Below are positions 1-8,764 of a stretch of DNA of 64,000 nucleotides, piece after piece. Every line of letters starts with the position of its first letter. Position 1 is the first letter of the stretch. The notes below the pieces were generated by a model. That model did no database searches, was not told where the DNA came from, and saw only the letters and a program-made list of their open reading frames with translations. A program made the position numbers and the translations under genes. This DNA comes from Microcaldota archaeon. GTDB taxonomy: Archaea; Micrarchaeota; Micrarchaeia; Micrarchaeales; CABMGC01. The stretch is taken from contig JAJZOD010000002.1 of NCBI GenBank assembly GCA_021852055.1, positions 43,142 through 107,141 of the forward strand, written 5' to 3'.

Positions 1-577
1 CGCGATTTATTATCTCGCCTGACCTGAATTTCGGAGATATAAATAAGGGGTTTTTATCATAAAGCTCAAGCAGTTTGTCCTGATATTTGCTAAGTCTGAA
101 AAAATAGCTCTCTTCCTTTACTTTCTTGACTTCACGCCCGCACTCCGGGCACTTCCCATCCTTAAGCTGCAGCTCCGTCAAGAAAGTTTCATCGGGAGTG
201 CAGTACCATCCCTCATATTCGCCTTTGTATATGTCACCTGCATCATACAGCTTCTTTATAAATTCAGCAACTATGGACTCGTGCTGCCTGTCTGTTGTCC
301 TTATAAATGCATCATTTGTTATATTGTACTCCTTCCATGCGCTTGAAAACTTACTTGCCATAGTGTCGGCAAACTCTTTTGGCTGCATGCCGGCCCTTTC
401 AGAGGCCTTCTGCACCTTTTCGCCATGCTCATCTGTGCCTGTCAGGAAAAATACATCATCGCCGCAGAGTCTGTGCCATCTGGCTATAATATCGGAGATT
501 ACAGTGGTGTAAGCAGTGCCTATGTGCGGTTTATCTGTAATATAATATATCGGTGTTGTTATGTAATATTTTGCCAT
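1..577 (-). CDS. metG: Methionyl-tRNA synthetase, N-terminal part (cut by window edge)
   Basis: Charges tRNA-Met with methionine in the cytoplasm. Reading the minus strand from the ATG at 577 gives MAKYYITTPIYY, followed by the class I HIGH-type motif HIGTAYT and the TGTDEHG segment typical of MetRS. A CPECG half of the zinc knuckle follows at about residue 148. About 192 residues are visible. The C-terminal half, including the KMSKS loop, lies beyond base 1, so completeness cannot be judged. The gene is divergent from mcm with an 84-bp gap holding AT-rich promoter sequence. A separate tRNA-binding-domain protein is encoded at 21862-22191 and could act in trans with this enzyme. Confidence 0.95.
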   Translation of the reverse strand, partial: MAKYYITTPIYYITDKPHIGTAYTTVISDIIARWHRLCGDDVFFLTGTDEHGEKVQKASERAGMQPKEFADTMASKFSSAWKEYNITNDAFIRTTDRQHESIVAEFIKKLYDAGDIYKGEYEGWYCTPDETFLTELQLKDGKCPECGREVKKVKEESYFFRLSKYQDKLLELYDKNPLFISPKFRSGEIINR

Positions 578-661
578 TTAAAGCACCTAACTAGCGATAT
601 AACCTTTTATTATGCAGCCTTTTATTTCTTTTCTATTAATACTTTCCTGTGGATGGTGCAT

Positions 662-2728
662 ATGGACGAGATAGCTAGCAATGAGCTTGCAGATAGGTTC
701 CTCTCCTTTCTAAATGCTTATTACCCTGAGCAGATCAACGACATGTACCTAAAATATCCAAAGGAGCGAAGCTTAAGTGTTGATATAAAAGACCTAGAAC
801 GGTTCGATGCCGAGATGGCAGACCAGCTGATAAACAATCCAGACAGCATGCTTTCAGATGCAAATGCGGCGCTGCTCAAGCTGAACCCTAATCCAAATGC
901 AGTTGAGCCTGTATATGTGCGCTTTTTTGGCATAGATACGCACATGCCGCTTATACAAGAGGTAGGCTCTGAATATATAGGGAAACTGCTCACCCTTGAC
1001 TCGCTTGCAGTCAAAAGGTCGGAGATAACGCCCAGGGTAAATCTCGGCGTGTTCAAATGCTTGTTCTGTGGTACGGTTCTGAAGCTTAAGATAGACCGCG
1101 AAAGCGTTGTTGATGTGTGCCCGCAGTGCAAGCGACGCGCACTCAAGCAGGACAACGCAGAATCAAAGTTTACAAACCTGCAGCGGATAGCAGTCCAGGA
1201 TCCGTTGGAAAGGCTCAGGGGCAGCACGCCTACATGGCACCTTGAGGTATGGATGGAAGACGATCTTGTGAACAGCGTAATACCTGGCGATCGCGTAGAC
1301 ATTACTGGAATACTTCGCATAAAACCCAGGCGCACGTCTAAAGGCAAGGAAGACAAGCTACTGTTCACCATGTTCTTCGATGCTGTTTCAATAAAATCCA
1401 AGCAAAAGGAGTTTGCCGAACTGGAGATAACTCCGGAAGAGGAACGCTCAATAACTGAACTTGCCAAAGATCCAGACATATTCAACAAGATATCAAAGTC
1501 TATCTCTCCGAGCATCTTTGGCCATGATGAGATAAAGAAAGCGCTTGCACTGCAGTTGTTTGGTGGAACCCCAGACAAGCGGCTTATTGACGGAGCAAGG
1601 ATACGCAGCGACATACACATGCTCCTTATAGGAGATCCTGGCAGTGCAAAGACGCGATTGCTTCAGGCTGTATCAGAAATAGTCCCAAAGGGCATTTATG
1701 TTAGCGGCAAGTCAACAAGCGGTGCAGGGCTTACGGCATCTGCAGAGCGCGACGAGTTCTCAGAAGGGGGCTGGACATTAAAAGCCGGCGCACTTGTTTT
1801 AGGTTCAGGGGGATCAGTATGCATAGACGAATTCGACAAGATAGGTGAGGATGACAAATCAGCGCTCCTCGAGGCCCTTGAGTCGCAGACCATAAGTGTT
1901 GCAAAGGCCGGCATAGTGGCAAGGTTTAACGCGCGCACATCTGTTCTTGCTGCGGCCAACCCCAAATACGGGCGTTTTGACATAAACACATACCCTGCCG
2001 AGCAGTTTGACATATCTCCGGCACTGCTGTCCAGGTTTGACCTCATATTTCCCATAAAGGATGTCCTTGACGAGGAGCTCGATAAGCAGATAGCAAGGCA
2101 CATATTAATACAGCACGAGGCAGCAGGGGCCCAGATAGCCGAGCTCGCGGAGCGGGAGCAGGTGGAGAGGCCGCCACTGAATTCAGAACTGCTAAGGAAG
2201 TATATAGCATACGCGAGGAAAGGAGTTAAGCCAAGGCTTACGCAGGAGGCAAGCCAGAAGTTGCAGGAGTATTATGTTGATCTGAGAAAGCTCGGCATAA
2301 AGACAGGTGCAGTGCCTATGACGCCAAGGCAGATAGAGGGCCTGGTGCGCCTTGCGGAGGCCAGCGCAAAGACCAGGCTATCCGGCGTAGTTCTGCAAAA
2401 GGATGCAGAACTTGCAATAGCATTATTCGAGTATATGCTCAACACGCTTGCAGTAGATCGCGGAGGCAGGCGCGACATAGATGCGCTTCTTACGGGTCTT
2501 CCAAGGGAGAAGGTAAACAAGATAAATACGCTCATGTCTATAATAAAGAACCTTGAAAAGGAGGAGAACGGTGCAGCAAAACTTGTGCGCATACTTGAAG
2601 AGGCAGAGAAGCAGAGCATAGACAGGGCGACATCCACAAAATACATAACAGAGTTAGAGCACTCCGGGGACATATACAGCCCTAAGCCAGGCATAATAAA
2701 GATAGTGCATAAAAACGAGGATGTGTAA
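662..2728 (+). CDS. mcm: Replicative DNA helicase MCM
   Basis: Archaeal MCM, the hexameric 3'-5' replicative helicase. The ATG at 662 follows a GGTG Shine-Dalgarno and gives 688 residues, the usual size; the reading frame stays open further upstream but has no better start. The N-terminal domain has a C4 zinc site (Cys133, Cys136, Cys153, Cys156). The AAA+ core has Walker A GDPGSAKT near residue 325, Walker B CIDEFDK near 387 and the arginine finger in SRFDL near 456. A winged-helix-like tail follows. All catalytic residues are present. Nine bases separate its stop from the next gene, so the two are probably co-transcribed. Confidence 0.97.
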   Translation: MDEIASNELADRFLSFLNAYYPEQINDMYLKYPKERSLSVDIKDLERFDAEMADQLINNPDSMLSDANAALLKLNPNPNAVEPVYVRFFGIDTHMPLIQEVGSEYIGKLLTLDSLAVKRSEITPRVNLGVFKCLFCGTVLKLKIDRESVVDVCPQCKRRALKQDNAESKFTNLQRIAVQDPLERLRGSTPTWHLEVWMEDDLVNSVIPGDRVDITGILRIKPRRTSKGKEDKLLFTMFFDAVSIKSKQKEFAELEITPEEERSITELAKDPDIFNKISKSISPSIFGHDEIKKALALQLFGGTPDKRLIDGARIRSDIHMLLIGDPGSAKTRLLQAVSEIVPKGIYVSGKSTSGAGLTASAERDEFSEGGWTLKAGALVLGSGGSVCIDEFDKIGEDDKSALLEALESQTISVAKAGIVARFNARTSVLAAANPKYGRFDINTYPAEQFDISPALLSRFDLIFPIKDVLDEELDKQIARHILIQHEAAGAQIAELAEREQVERPPLNSELLRKYIAYARKGVKPRLTQEASQKLQEYYVDLRKLGIKTGAVPMTPRQIEGLVRLAEASAKTRLSGVVLQKDAELAIALFEYMLNTLAVDRGGRRDIDALLTGLPREKVNKINTLMSIIKNLEKEENGAAKLVRILEEAEKQSIDRATSTKYITELEHSGDIYSPKPGIIKIVHKNEDV

Positions 2729-2737
2729 GGGGACTAA

Positions 2738-3829
2738 ATGGAACGCAGGATAGATGTCAGGCAGCTTACTGCGCTGCTTACGCTTTTTATGATTGCCCAG
2801 TTTACTGGGCTGTTGCTTGTATATGTTTCGTTTCCAGCAGCATCGCTTTCGCAGCTTGCAGCTCAGTCGCAGCAGCAGCCGCAGCTTGCAGCATCGTCAT
2901 ATCTTCTGATATTCGCCGCAGAGATAGTCGTAATAATACTTGTGCTTATGTTTGTTGTCAGGTCAAGCAAAGGCAAAAACTTTTTTGCGCTAGCAGAAGC
3001 ATACATAATACTCCTTGGGTCGTTTTTCTTTTTTCTAATCATACTCAGTGACCTGTTTCCATATCTCAGCTCTGTTGAACTTGAGGTGGCATCTGGGCTG
3101 TGCGCTATCGCAATATATCTATTAAAGAGAAGGAAGAGCCTAAACACACAAACCTTTAGGAATATAATTACAATTTTAAGCAGTATAGGCGTTGGCATCT
3201 TCATAGGTGTAAGCATCGGCTCGCAGTTCGGAGTTCTGGTGCTGTATGCTATACTCGGAATCTTTGCCATATATGATTACCTAGCTGTGTTCGTCCTTAA
3301 GTTCATGATACCTATGGCCAAACATGCTGCCAGTATGAACCTTGCATTTATGATAGGCTCTTCAGAGCTCGAGCTGCATCCAAAAACCAACATGAAAAAG
3401 GCGCAATATACTGCTGCCGATATAAAATCGATAAAAAATCCTAGCATTCGCAAGCTGATAAAAGCAGGCAACATGCCCGCAGTGTCAAGTGTAATGCTTG
3501 GCAATGGGGACATAATGCTGCCGCTGCTCGTTTCTTCAGGTGCGTATGTTTTTACTGGGAGCATCTCACTTGCGCTTGCAATAACTGTCGGCGCAATATT
3601 CGGCCTCATTGCAACGTTCTGGATAATACGCAGGTACATGATAGGTCTTCCTGCAATACCGCCAATATTTGCATTTGTGAGCATATCCTTGGCTGTTTTT
3701 TATCTGGCGTCAGGGGTGCAGGATCTGATAATCTGGGTTTACATATTAAGCGCTGTTGTCTCTATTGCAGCAATGTACTTTGCAGTCAGGAGGGCAGGTT
3801 CCACAACCGGTCCAACTTCAGCAAAATAA
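2738..3829 (+). CDS. Presenilin/signal-peptide-peptidase-like intramembrane aspartyl protease
   Basis: A 363-residue polytopic membrane protein with about nine hydrophobic segments. It has the three signatures of the A22 presenilin/SPP family in order: YD (IYDYLAVF, about residue 178), the GxGD motif (GNGD, about residue 255) and a PAL-like segment (GLPAIPP, about residue 305). The two aspartates are the expected catalytic pair, so an active protease cleaving within membranes is likely. A Gln/Ala-rich loop follows the first membrane segment. It starts 9 bp after mcm with an AAGGGGAC-type ribosome site. The substrate is unknown. A truncated reading of PAL (PAI) is the only departure from the usual motif. 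Confidence 0.85.
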   Translation: MERRIDVRQLTALLTLFMIAQFTGLLLVYVSFPAASLSQLAAQSQQQPQLAASSYLLIFAAEIVVIILVLMFVVRSSKGKNFFALAEAYIILLGSFFFFLIILSDLFPYLSSVELEVASGLCAIAIYLLKRRKSLNTQTFRNIITILSSIGVGIFIGVSIGSQFGVLVLYAILGIFAIYDYLAVFVLKFMIPMAKHAASMNLAFMIGSSELELHPKTNMKKAQYTAADIKSIKNPSIRKLIKAGNMPAVSSVMLGNGDIMLPLLVSSGAYVFTGSISLALAITVGAIFGLIATFWIIRRYMIGLPAIPPIFAFVSISLAVFYLASGVQDLIIWVYILSAVVSIAAMYFAVRRAGSTTGPTSAK

Positions 3830-3874
3830 CGATGAACTAGAGGAAATAACAACAAAAGAAAATATAAAAGTGAT

Positions 3875-5233
3875 ATGATGGTATGGCTTGATGCGGTAAT
3901 GGAAGCTGATCCAGAACTTTTCGGGTACATGAAAGAGGAGCTTTCAAGGCAGAAGGCTTCATTGGAGATGATACCTTCAGAGAACTTCACCAGCGAGGCG
4001 GTAATGCAGGCTGTTGGAAGCATACTTACAAATAAGTATTCTGAAGGATATCCGGGCAGAAGGTACTACGGCGGGAACGAGTTTATCGATAAAATAGAGC
4101 GCTTGGCTGTAAACAGGGCCAAAAGACTTTTTAATGTAGAGCATGTCAATGTGCAGCCTTATTCGGGCTCGCCTGCAAATATGGAGGTATATCTGTCAAT
4201 ATGCAAGCCTGGCGATACAGTAATGGGCCAGAGCCTTACTTCTGGAGGCCATTTGACGCACGGAAGTCCGGCGAGTGCTACAGGCCAGATATTCAACAGC
4301 ATGCAATACGGAGTCAGGCCTGACGGTTACATAGATCTTGATGCTGTGCGCGAGCTTGCAGTCAATAACAAGCCCAAGCTCATATGGGTCGGCTCCACGG
4401 CCTATGTGCGTCGCCTTCCTTTTAAGGAGATGGCATCCATAGCTGATGAAGTAGGCGCATATCTTGCAGCTGACATATCGCACATCTCGGGCCTTGTCAT
4501 AGCTGGCGTGCATGAAAGTCCTGCTGATTATGCCCACATAATAACTACAACCACCCACAAGACGCTTCGCGGCCCGCGCGGCGCAATGATAATGGTCACT
4601 AAAAAAGGCATTGAAAAAGACCCGGAGCTTCCTTCAAAAATAGACAAGGCCGTATTTCCAGGGATGCAGGGGGGACCGCATGACCATGTAACTGCTGCGA
4701 TAGCAATTTCTCTGCTTCAGGCATCAACCCCCGAGTTCAAGGAGTATGCAGTTCAAATAGTAAATAATGCAAAGGCGCTCGCAGCAGCATTGATGAAAAA
4801 CAACATAGACCTTGTAACAAACGGCACTGACAATCACATGGTGCTCGCAGATCTTACAAGTATAGCTCCCGGCCTTGGCATATTTGCTCAAGAGGCTCTG
4901 GATGCCGTAGGCGTAACGATGAACAAGAACACAGTTCCTGGGGAGCAGTCTTCTGCGTTTTATCCAAGTGGCCTGCGCATGGGCACTCCTGCAATTACGA
5001 CCAGAGGCATGAAAGAACAGCAGATGTACCTGATAGCCGATATTATAAGCGAGGTAATAAACAACATACGCGGTTACAGGCTTCCTGGCGACAAGGATGC
5101 GCGCATTGATTATCTGCGCACATTTCGCGAAGAGATCAAAAAATCAGAAGCCATGCGAGACCTTAAAAAAAGGACAGTGGAGATATCCGCTATGTTTCCT
5201 TTATACAAAAACATTCTGCTTCCTGCAGAATAA
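3875..5233 (+). CDS. glyA: Serine hydroxymethyltransferase
   Basis: PLP enzyme that interconverts serine and glycine while loading one-carbon units onto a folate or pterin carrier. The 452-residue product has SENFTSEAV near the N terminus, YSEGYPGRRYYGG for substrate binding, and TTTTHKTLRGPRG with the PLP lysine near residue 228. ATG at 3875 follows AAAAGTGAT, a Shine-Dalgarno-like run; an adjacent ATG three bases on is also possible. The nearby DHFR and ThyA genes make up the rest of a thymidylate/one-carbon cycle, although they are on the other strand. Confidence 0.96.
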   Translation: MMVWLDAVMEADPELFGYMKEELSRQKASLEMIPSENFTSEAVMQAVGSILTNKYSEGYPGRRYYGGNEFIDKIERLAVNRAKRLFNVEHVNVQPYSGSPANMEVYLSICKPGDTVMGQSLTSGGHLTHGSPASATGQIFNSMQYGVRPDGYIDLDAVRELAVNNKPKLIWVGSTAYVRRLPFKEMASIADEVGAYLAADISHISGLVIAGVHESPADYAHIITTTTHKTLRGPRGAMIMVTKKGIEKDPELPSKIDKAVFPGMQGGPHDHVTAAIAISLLQASTPEFKEYAVQIVNNAKALAAALMKNNIDLVTNGTDNHMVLADLTSIAPGLGIFAQEALDAVGVTMNKNTVPGEQSSAFYPSGLRMGTPAITTRGMKEQQMYLIADIISEVINNIRGYRLPGDKDARIDYLRTFREEIKKSEAMRDLKKRTVEISAMFPLYKNILLPAE

Positions 5234-5372
5234 GCTGCAGAGTTGTAAACCGTAATCGAAGATCAGCAATTCATACCTGCTATGAATTTATAAACTTGGC
5301 CAGCTTAGACAAACGTGCACAGTAATGTAAACACGTATATATCATATACTTTAAAATATATCTGTTGATTCA

Positions 5373-6041
5373 ATGACAACTGCTATAAAAACGCAAGGTT
5401 CTGAAAAAGAGCACAGGCAGCCATCCCTTCTTGATATGGCAAAAGCCACTGCGGGTTCACTAAGGCACGCAGCAGGCGTTTTTGCAGTATCGGCTGCAGT
5501 AGCAGTGCCTCTTGCATTTGGAAATTCCTCTGCTTCTGCAAGAGGATACAATCCATGGGAAACTGCCGCTGCAAGGATTGTAGAGAATGTGGCAAATGTT
5601 GCTACGGATGTTATAGCTTCCAATATAGTCCAGCAGCCTGCAGTTGTAGTGCAGGCTCCTGTAATTTCATATCCTGCCCCTGGCGGAGCTGTTGTCGAAA
5701 GCACAGTATCCGGATATATGCCAGCATATGCTCCAGGTGCAGTTATAGAGCCTACGGTATCTAACTATCCCGGTTATATAGGCTATCGGGTGCCATTTAC
5801 ACAACAGGGCATAATAGAACGCACGGTGCATAATCGCAATTACATGCCTTACAATGCAAACGGTGCTGTGATAGAGCAGACAGCATCAAGAGGGTTTGCA
5901 TATACCGCTCCAGGTGCAGTTATAACACGCACGGTGTCAAGTCATCAGCTGCTCCAGCAAGGCGGCAGTGTTGTTGAAAGAACTGTGGGCCCACAGCAAA
6001 CTTATACTACCGGCCAGATAACCTACAGCCATCAGAAATAA
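5373..6041 (+). CDS. Secreted or membrane-anchored protein with tandem GxVIExTVS-type repeats
   Basis: Not a family I recognise. The 222-residue protein has a basic N terminus, one hydrophobic segment (residues about 33-50, AVSAAVAVPLAFG) and an Ala-rich stretch. It then has six spaced copies of a short repeat of the form G-A-V-I/V-E-x-T-V-S/x (GAVVESTVS, GAVIEPTVS, GIIERTVHN, GAVIEQTAS, GAVITRTVS, GSVVERTVG), separated by Tyr/Pro/Gly-rich linkers. A TATA-like TTTAAAATATA (5350-5360) lies about 18 nt before the ATG, so translation is probably leaderless. The pattern suggests an extracellular fibrous or beta-rich surface protein. No function is assigned. Confidence 0.7.
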   Translation: MTTAIKTQGSEKEHRQPSLLDMAKATAGSLRHAAGVFAVSAAVAVPLAFGNSSASARGYNPWETAAARIVENVANVATDVIASNIVQQPAVVVQAPVISYPAPGGAVVESTVSGYMPAYAPGAVIEPTVSNYPGYIGYRVPFTQQGIIERTVHNRNYMPYNANGAVIEQTASRGFAYTAPGAVITRTVSSHQLLQQGGSVVERTVGPQQTYTTGQITYSHQK

Positions 6042-6047
6042 CTATGA

Positions 6048-6115
6048 ATGACATAGCACTACTGTGTCATGGATGCGTATGTAGCCTTTATACCTTTATA
6101 ATATGTTGGTATAAA
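6048..6115. terminator. Two perfect hairpins between convergent genes
   Basis: Between the convergent repeat-protein gene and folA lie two inverted repeats. The first is ATGACATAG (6048-6056) pairing with CTGTGTCAT (6062-6070), one G-U, with a 5-nt loop. The second is TTTATACC pairing with GGTATAAA, within 6080-6115. Their place just after both stop codons suggests a bidirectional terminator or a transcript-stabilising structure. The alternative is a regulatory palindrome. No experimental support. Confidence 0.4.
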
Positions 6116-6145
6116 ACCTACCCTTTTAGTGGCGGATAATCTAGC

Positions 6146-6622
6146 TCAAATTACTCTTTTGTATTTCTTATAAATAAACTGTGGGAAATCCTCAGAATAT
6201 GCCTCCTGCCATTTGCTAAAATCTATTTCGGGAAAGTATGTGTCGCCATCAAAATCCTCTTTTATAAGCGATATGTGCATTGTATCGGCAAGCAGTAGCA
6301 TGCTTCTGTATAACTGCGCTCCGCCAATGCAGTATACATCCAGTCCATGGCTTTTTGCCACTTCAAGAGCTTTTTCTACACTTTTACATACAACTGCTCC
6401 TTCCTGCACAGAAAGGGTGGTGCTCACTATTATGTTGACTCTTTGAGGAAGAGGCCTAAACCGCTCTGGCAGCGATTCCCAAGTATTTCTGCCCATTATT
6501 ACAGTGCTGCCCAGAGTTAATCTTCTGAACAGTTCCATGTCTTCTTTTATATGCCATGGTATTCTTCCCTGTTTGCCTATAACCCTGTTTTTTGTCATGG
6601 CAACTATTATACTCAACGACAT
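6146..6622 (-). CDS. folA: Dihydrofolate reductase
   Basis: Reduces dihydrofolate to tetrahydrofolate with NADPH. The 158 residues fit bacterial-type DHFR: IIVAMTKNRVIGKQGRIPWH at the N terminus (the GxxPW loop), the active-site Asp in KEDMELFRR, VIMGRNTWESLP, and the IGGAQLY cofactor loop. It starts just after the thyA stop on the same strand, so the two form a thyA-folA operon that recycles the dihydrofolate made by ThyA. Many archaea lack this pair and use ThyX and modified pterins, so it was probably acquired from bacteria. Confidence 0.95.
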   Translation of the reverse strand: MSLSIIVAMTKNRVIGKQGRIPWHIKEDMELFRRLTLGSTVIMGRNTWESLPERFRPLPQRVNIIVSTTLSVQEGAVVCKSVEKALEVAKSHGLDVYCIGGAQLYRSMLLLADTMHISLIKEDFDGDTYFPEIDFSKWQEAYSEDFPQFIYKKYKRVI

Positions 6623-6624
6623 AA

Positions 6625-7521
6625 TTACACTGCTATATCAAATTTTATAGGAGGAAAGCTCTGATAATTTTCTATAGTTGTATCGGTATACTGCCATTCA
6701 AATATGTTTTTGAAGCTGTCTGTTCTTATTTTGGGAAGGGTATACTTCATAGGATCTCTGGATATCTGCTCCTTTGCTCCGGAGACGTGGTTTTCATAAA
6801 TGTGCACATCAGCAAGGAACCCGACAAGCCTGCCCTCTTTTAATCCTGACTCTTTTGCAAGAAGGTGCAGGAGAAGCGCATAGCTTGCGATATTGAACGG
6901 AAGCCCAAGCATAGTATCCACAGACCGCTGATTCCACAGCAGGTTAAGCTTGCCCTCTATTACTGTAACCTGGAAGCCGTAGTGGCAAGGAGGCAATGCC
7001 ATCATTTCAAGCTGCTGAGGATTCCACGCAGACACTATCATGCGCCTGTCGTTCGGATCGCTCTTGAGTTTTTCGACGAGCTTTGACAGCTGATCAACTC
7101 CGCTGCCTTTATAATCCGCTTCATAATCCCTGTATTCGCCGTTGAAGTGCCTCCACTGAAATCCGTATATAGGGCCTAAGTTCCTTTCCTCAAGCATGCG
7201 TTTCTTCTCTACATCGCTATGCCCGTACGGTGCGACCTTCGGATTTGCCCATTCGTCCCAGATATGGTTATTACGATCCTGAAGCCACTTCTTATCAGTG
7301 ATACCTTTTATAAAGAACTCAAGCTCAGATGCGATGTTCCTGAAAGGCATCTTTTTCGTAGTGAGCAGAGGGAAACCCAATTCCATGTCATGCTCGAACA
7401 TAGCTCCTGCTATTGTCAGTGTTCTCACCCCAGTCCTGTTATCCTTCCACGCTCCAGAATCAAGTACGCGCCTGACGATATCCAAATACGCAGAATCAGC
7501 ATTATATGCCATGTATGCCAT
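6625..7521 (-). CDS. thyA: Thymidylate synthase
   Basis: Methylates dUMP to dTMP using methylene-tetrahydrofolate. All landmarks are present in the 298 residues: DNRTGVRT near the start, the catalytic cysteine in LPPCHYGFQ, the folate/nucleotide motif QRSVDTMLGLPFNIASYA and HIYENH near the C terminus. The start at 7521 (MAYMAYN) is chosen by length; the ATG nine bases downstream is equally plausible. First gene of the thyA-folA operon. Confidence 0.96.
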   Translation of the reverse strand: MAYMAYNADSAYLDIVRRVLDSGAWKDNRTGVRTLTIAGAMFEHDMELGFPLLTTKKMPFRNIASELEFFIKGITDKKWLQDRNNHIWDEWANPKVAPYGHSDVEKKRMLEERNLGPIYGFQWRHFNGEYRDYEADYKGSGVDQLSKLVEKLKSDPNDRRMIVSAWNPQQLEMMALPPCHYGFQVTVIEGKLNLLWNQRSVDTMLGLPFNIASYALLLHLLAKESGLKEGRLVGFLADVHIYENHVSGAKEQISRDPMKYTLPKIRTDSFKNIFEWQYTDTTIENYQSFPPIKFDIAV

Positions 7522-7637
7522 GCAAACCTATTAGCAAATTTGCGTACTAATCTAAAAATGTGCTTTATGCCGATTATTTATCCTAATATACTCTTATACG
7601 TCTGTGTATGCCTGTGCATGCCTGCATAAGCCAGAAG

Positions 7638-8729
7638 TCAGAATAAGCCAAATTTTTTCTTCCCTGCACTCTCATGAATGTCCTTGAATCGCTTCATAAG
7701 CTCCTCTTCATCAGATGTAATCGATTTAGGTATCTCAACGTTCACTGTTATTATCTCATCGCCCCTGCTGTTGCTTCCAAACCTTCTCATGCCTTCGTTT
7801 TTCAATGTTATCCTGGCGCCCTGCTGCGTGCCTCTATTTAGAGTTATTGCCTTACTGCCTTTGAGAGTAGGCACTTCTATACCACCGCCAAGCAGCGCAG
7901 TGTAAAAAGGAACATTTACCTCAGCATGTATATCATCGCCTTCTCGAACAAACTGCCTGTCCTCCTGCACTCCTATCTCTATGTAAAGGTCACCTGATCC
8001 CTGCCTAGAGTAATCACCCATGCCCTCAAGTCGCAGGCGCATCCCATCACGAACACCGGCAGGTATCTTTACCTTTATCTTCTCAACTCTAACATAACCT
8101 CCCTTTCCCAGGCATACCCTGCATCTCTTCTCGAACGTCCTGCCTGTACCAGAACACTCTGGGCATGTTGTTACCACCTGCATGCTTCCGAATATTGTGT
8201 TGCTGGTCCTGCGCACACGCCCAGTGCCGCGGCATTCACTACATTTCACAATTTTAGAGCCTGGCTCTGCACCCTCTCCATTGCACCTGTCGCATTTGGC
8301 TACATGCCTGAGCGATATCTCCTTCTCAACACCGTCGGCAGCATCCCGCAGGCTGATATTCATTCTATAAAGTACGCTGTTGCCGCCTCCGCTGAAGGAG
8401 CTGTTGCCAAAACCGAAGTTTGAGAAGTTTTCAAATCCCTGCGCCCCAAAAAGATCCCTGAAGATGTCATTCGGATTAAAACCGCGGAAGATGTCCTCCT
8501 CGCTGTACTGCTGGTTGAATGCTTCGGGGCCATATGCATCGTATTTACTGCGCTTCTCAGGGTCTCCTAAAACAGCGTACGCTTCATTTACTTCCTTGAA
8601 TTTTTCTTCAGTGACCTTGTCTTTATTCCTGTCTGGGTGGAGCTCAAGCGCCTTCTTCCTGTAAGCTTTCTTTACCTCATCCTGCGAGGCATTCTTCGGA
8701 ATGCCAAGCACATCATAATAGTCCTGCAT
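7638..8729 (-). CDS. dnaJ: Chaperone DnaJ (type I, Hsp40)
   Basis: Co-chaperone that stimulates the ATPase of DnaK and delivers unfolded clients. The 363 residues contain an N-terminal J domain with the HPD tripeptide (LHPDRNKDK), a Gly/Phe-rich linker, four zinc-binding CxxCxGxG units (CDRCNGEG, CSECRGTG, CPECSGTG, CRVCLGKG) and the C-terminal beta domains. Last gene of the heat-shock operon on the minus strand, 35 bp after dnaK. Confidence 0.97.
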   Translation of the reverse strand: MQDYYDVLGIPKNASQDEVKKAYRKKALELHPDRNKDKVTEEKFKEVNEAYAVLGDPEKRSKYDAYGPEAFNQQYSEEDIFRGFNPNDIFRDLFGAQGFENFSNFGFGNSSFSGGGNSVLYRMNISLRDAADGVEKEISLRHVAKCDRCNGEGAEPGSKIVKCSECRGTGRVRRTSNTIFGSMQVVTTCPECSGTGRTFEKRCRVCLGKGGYVRVEKIKVKIPAGVRDGMRLRLEGMGDYSRQGSGDLYIEIGVQEDRQFVREGDDIHAEVNVPFYTALLGGGIEVPTLKGSKAITLNRGTQQGARITLKNEGMRRFGSNSRGDEIITVNVEIPKSITSDEEELMKRFKDIHESAGKKKFGLF

Positions 8730-8764
8730 TTGGTCACTTTTCTATAGGTCGCGTGTTTATATAC

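Noticed and set aside
721..1620. 299-codon frame opposite mcm
   Set aside because: Antisense shadow; the plus-strand MCM has all catalytic motifs.
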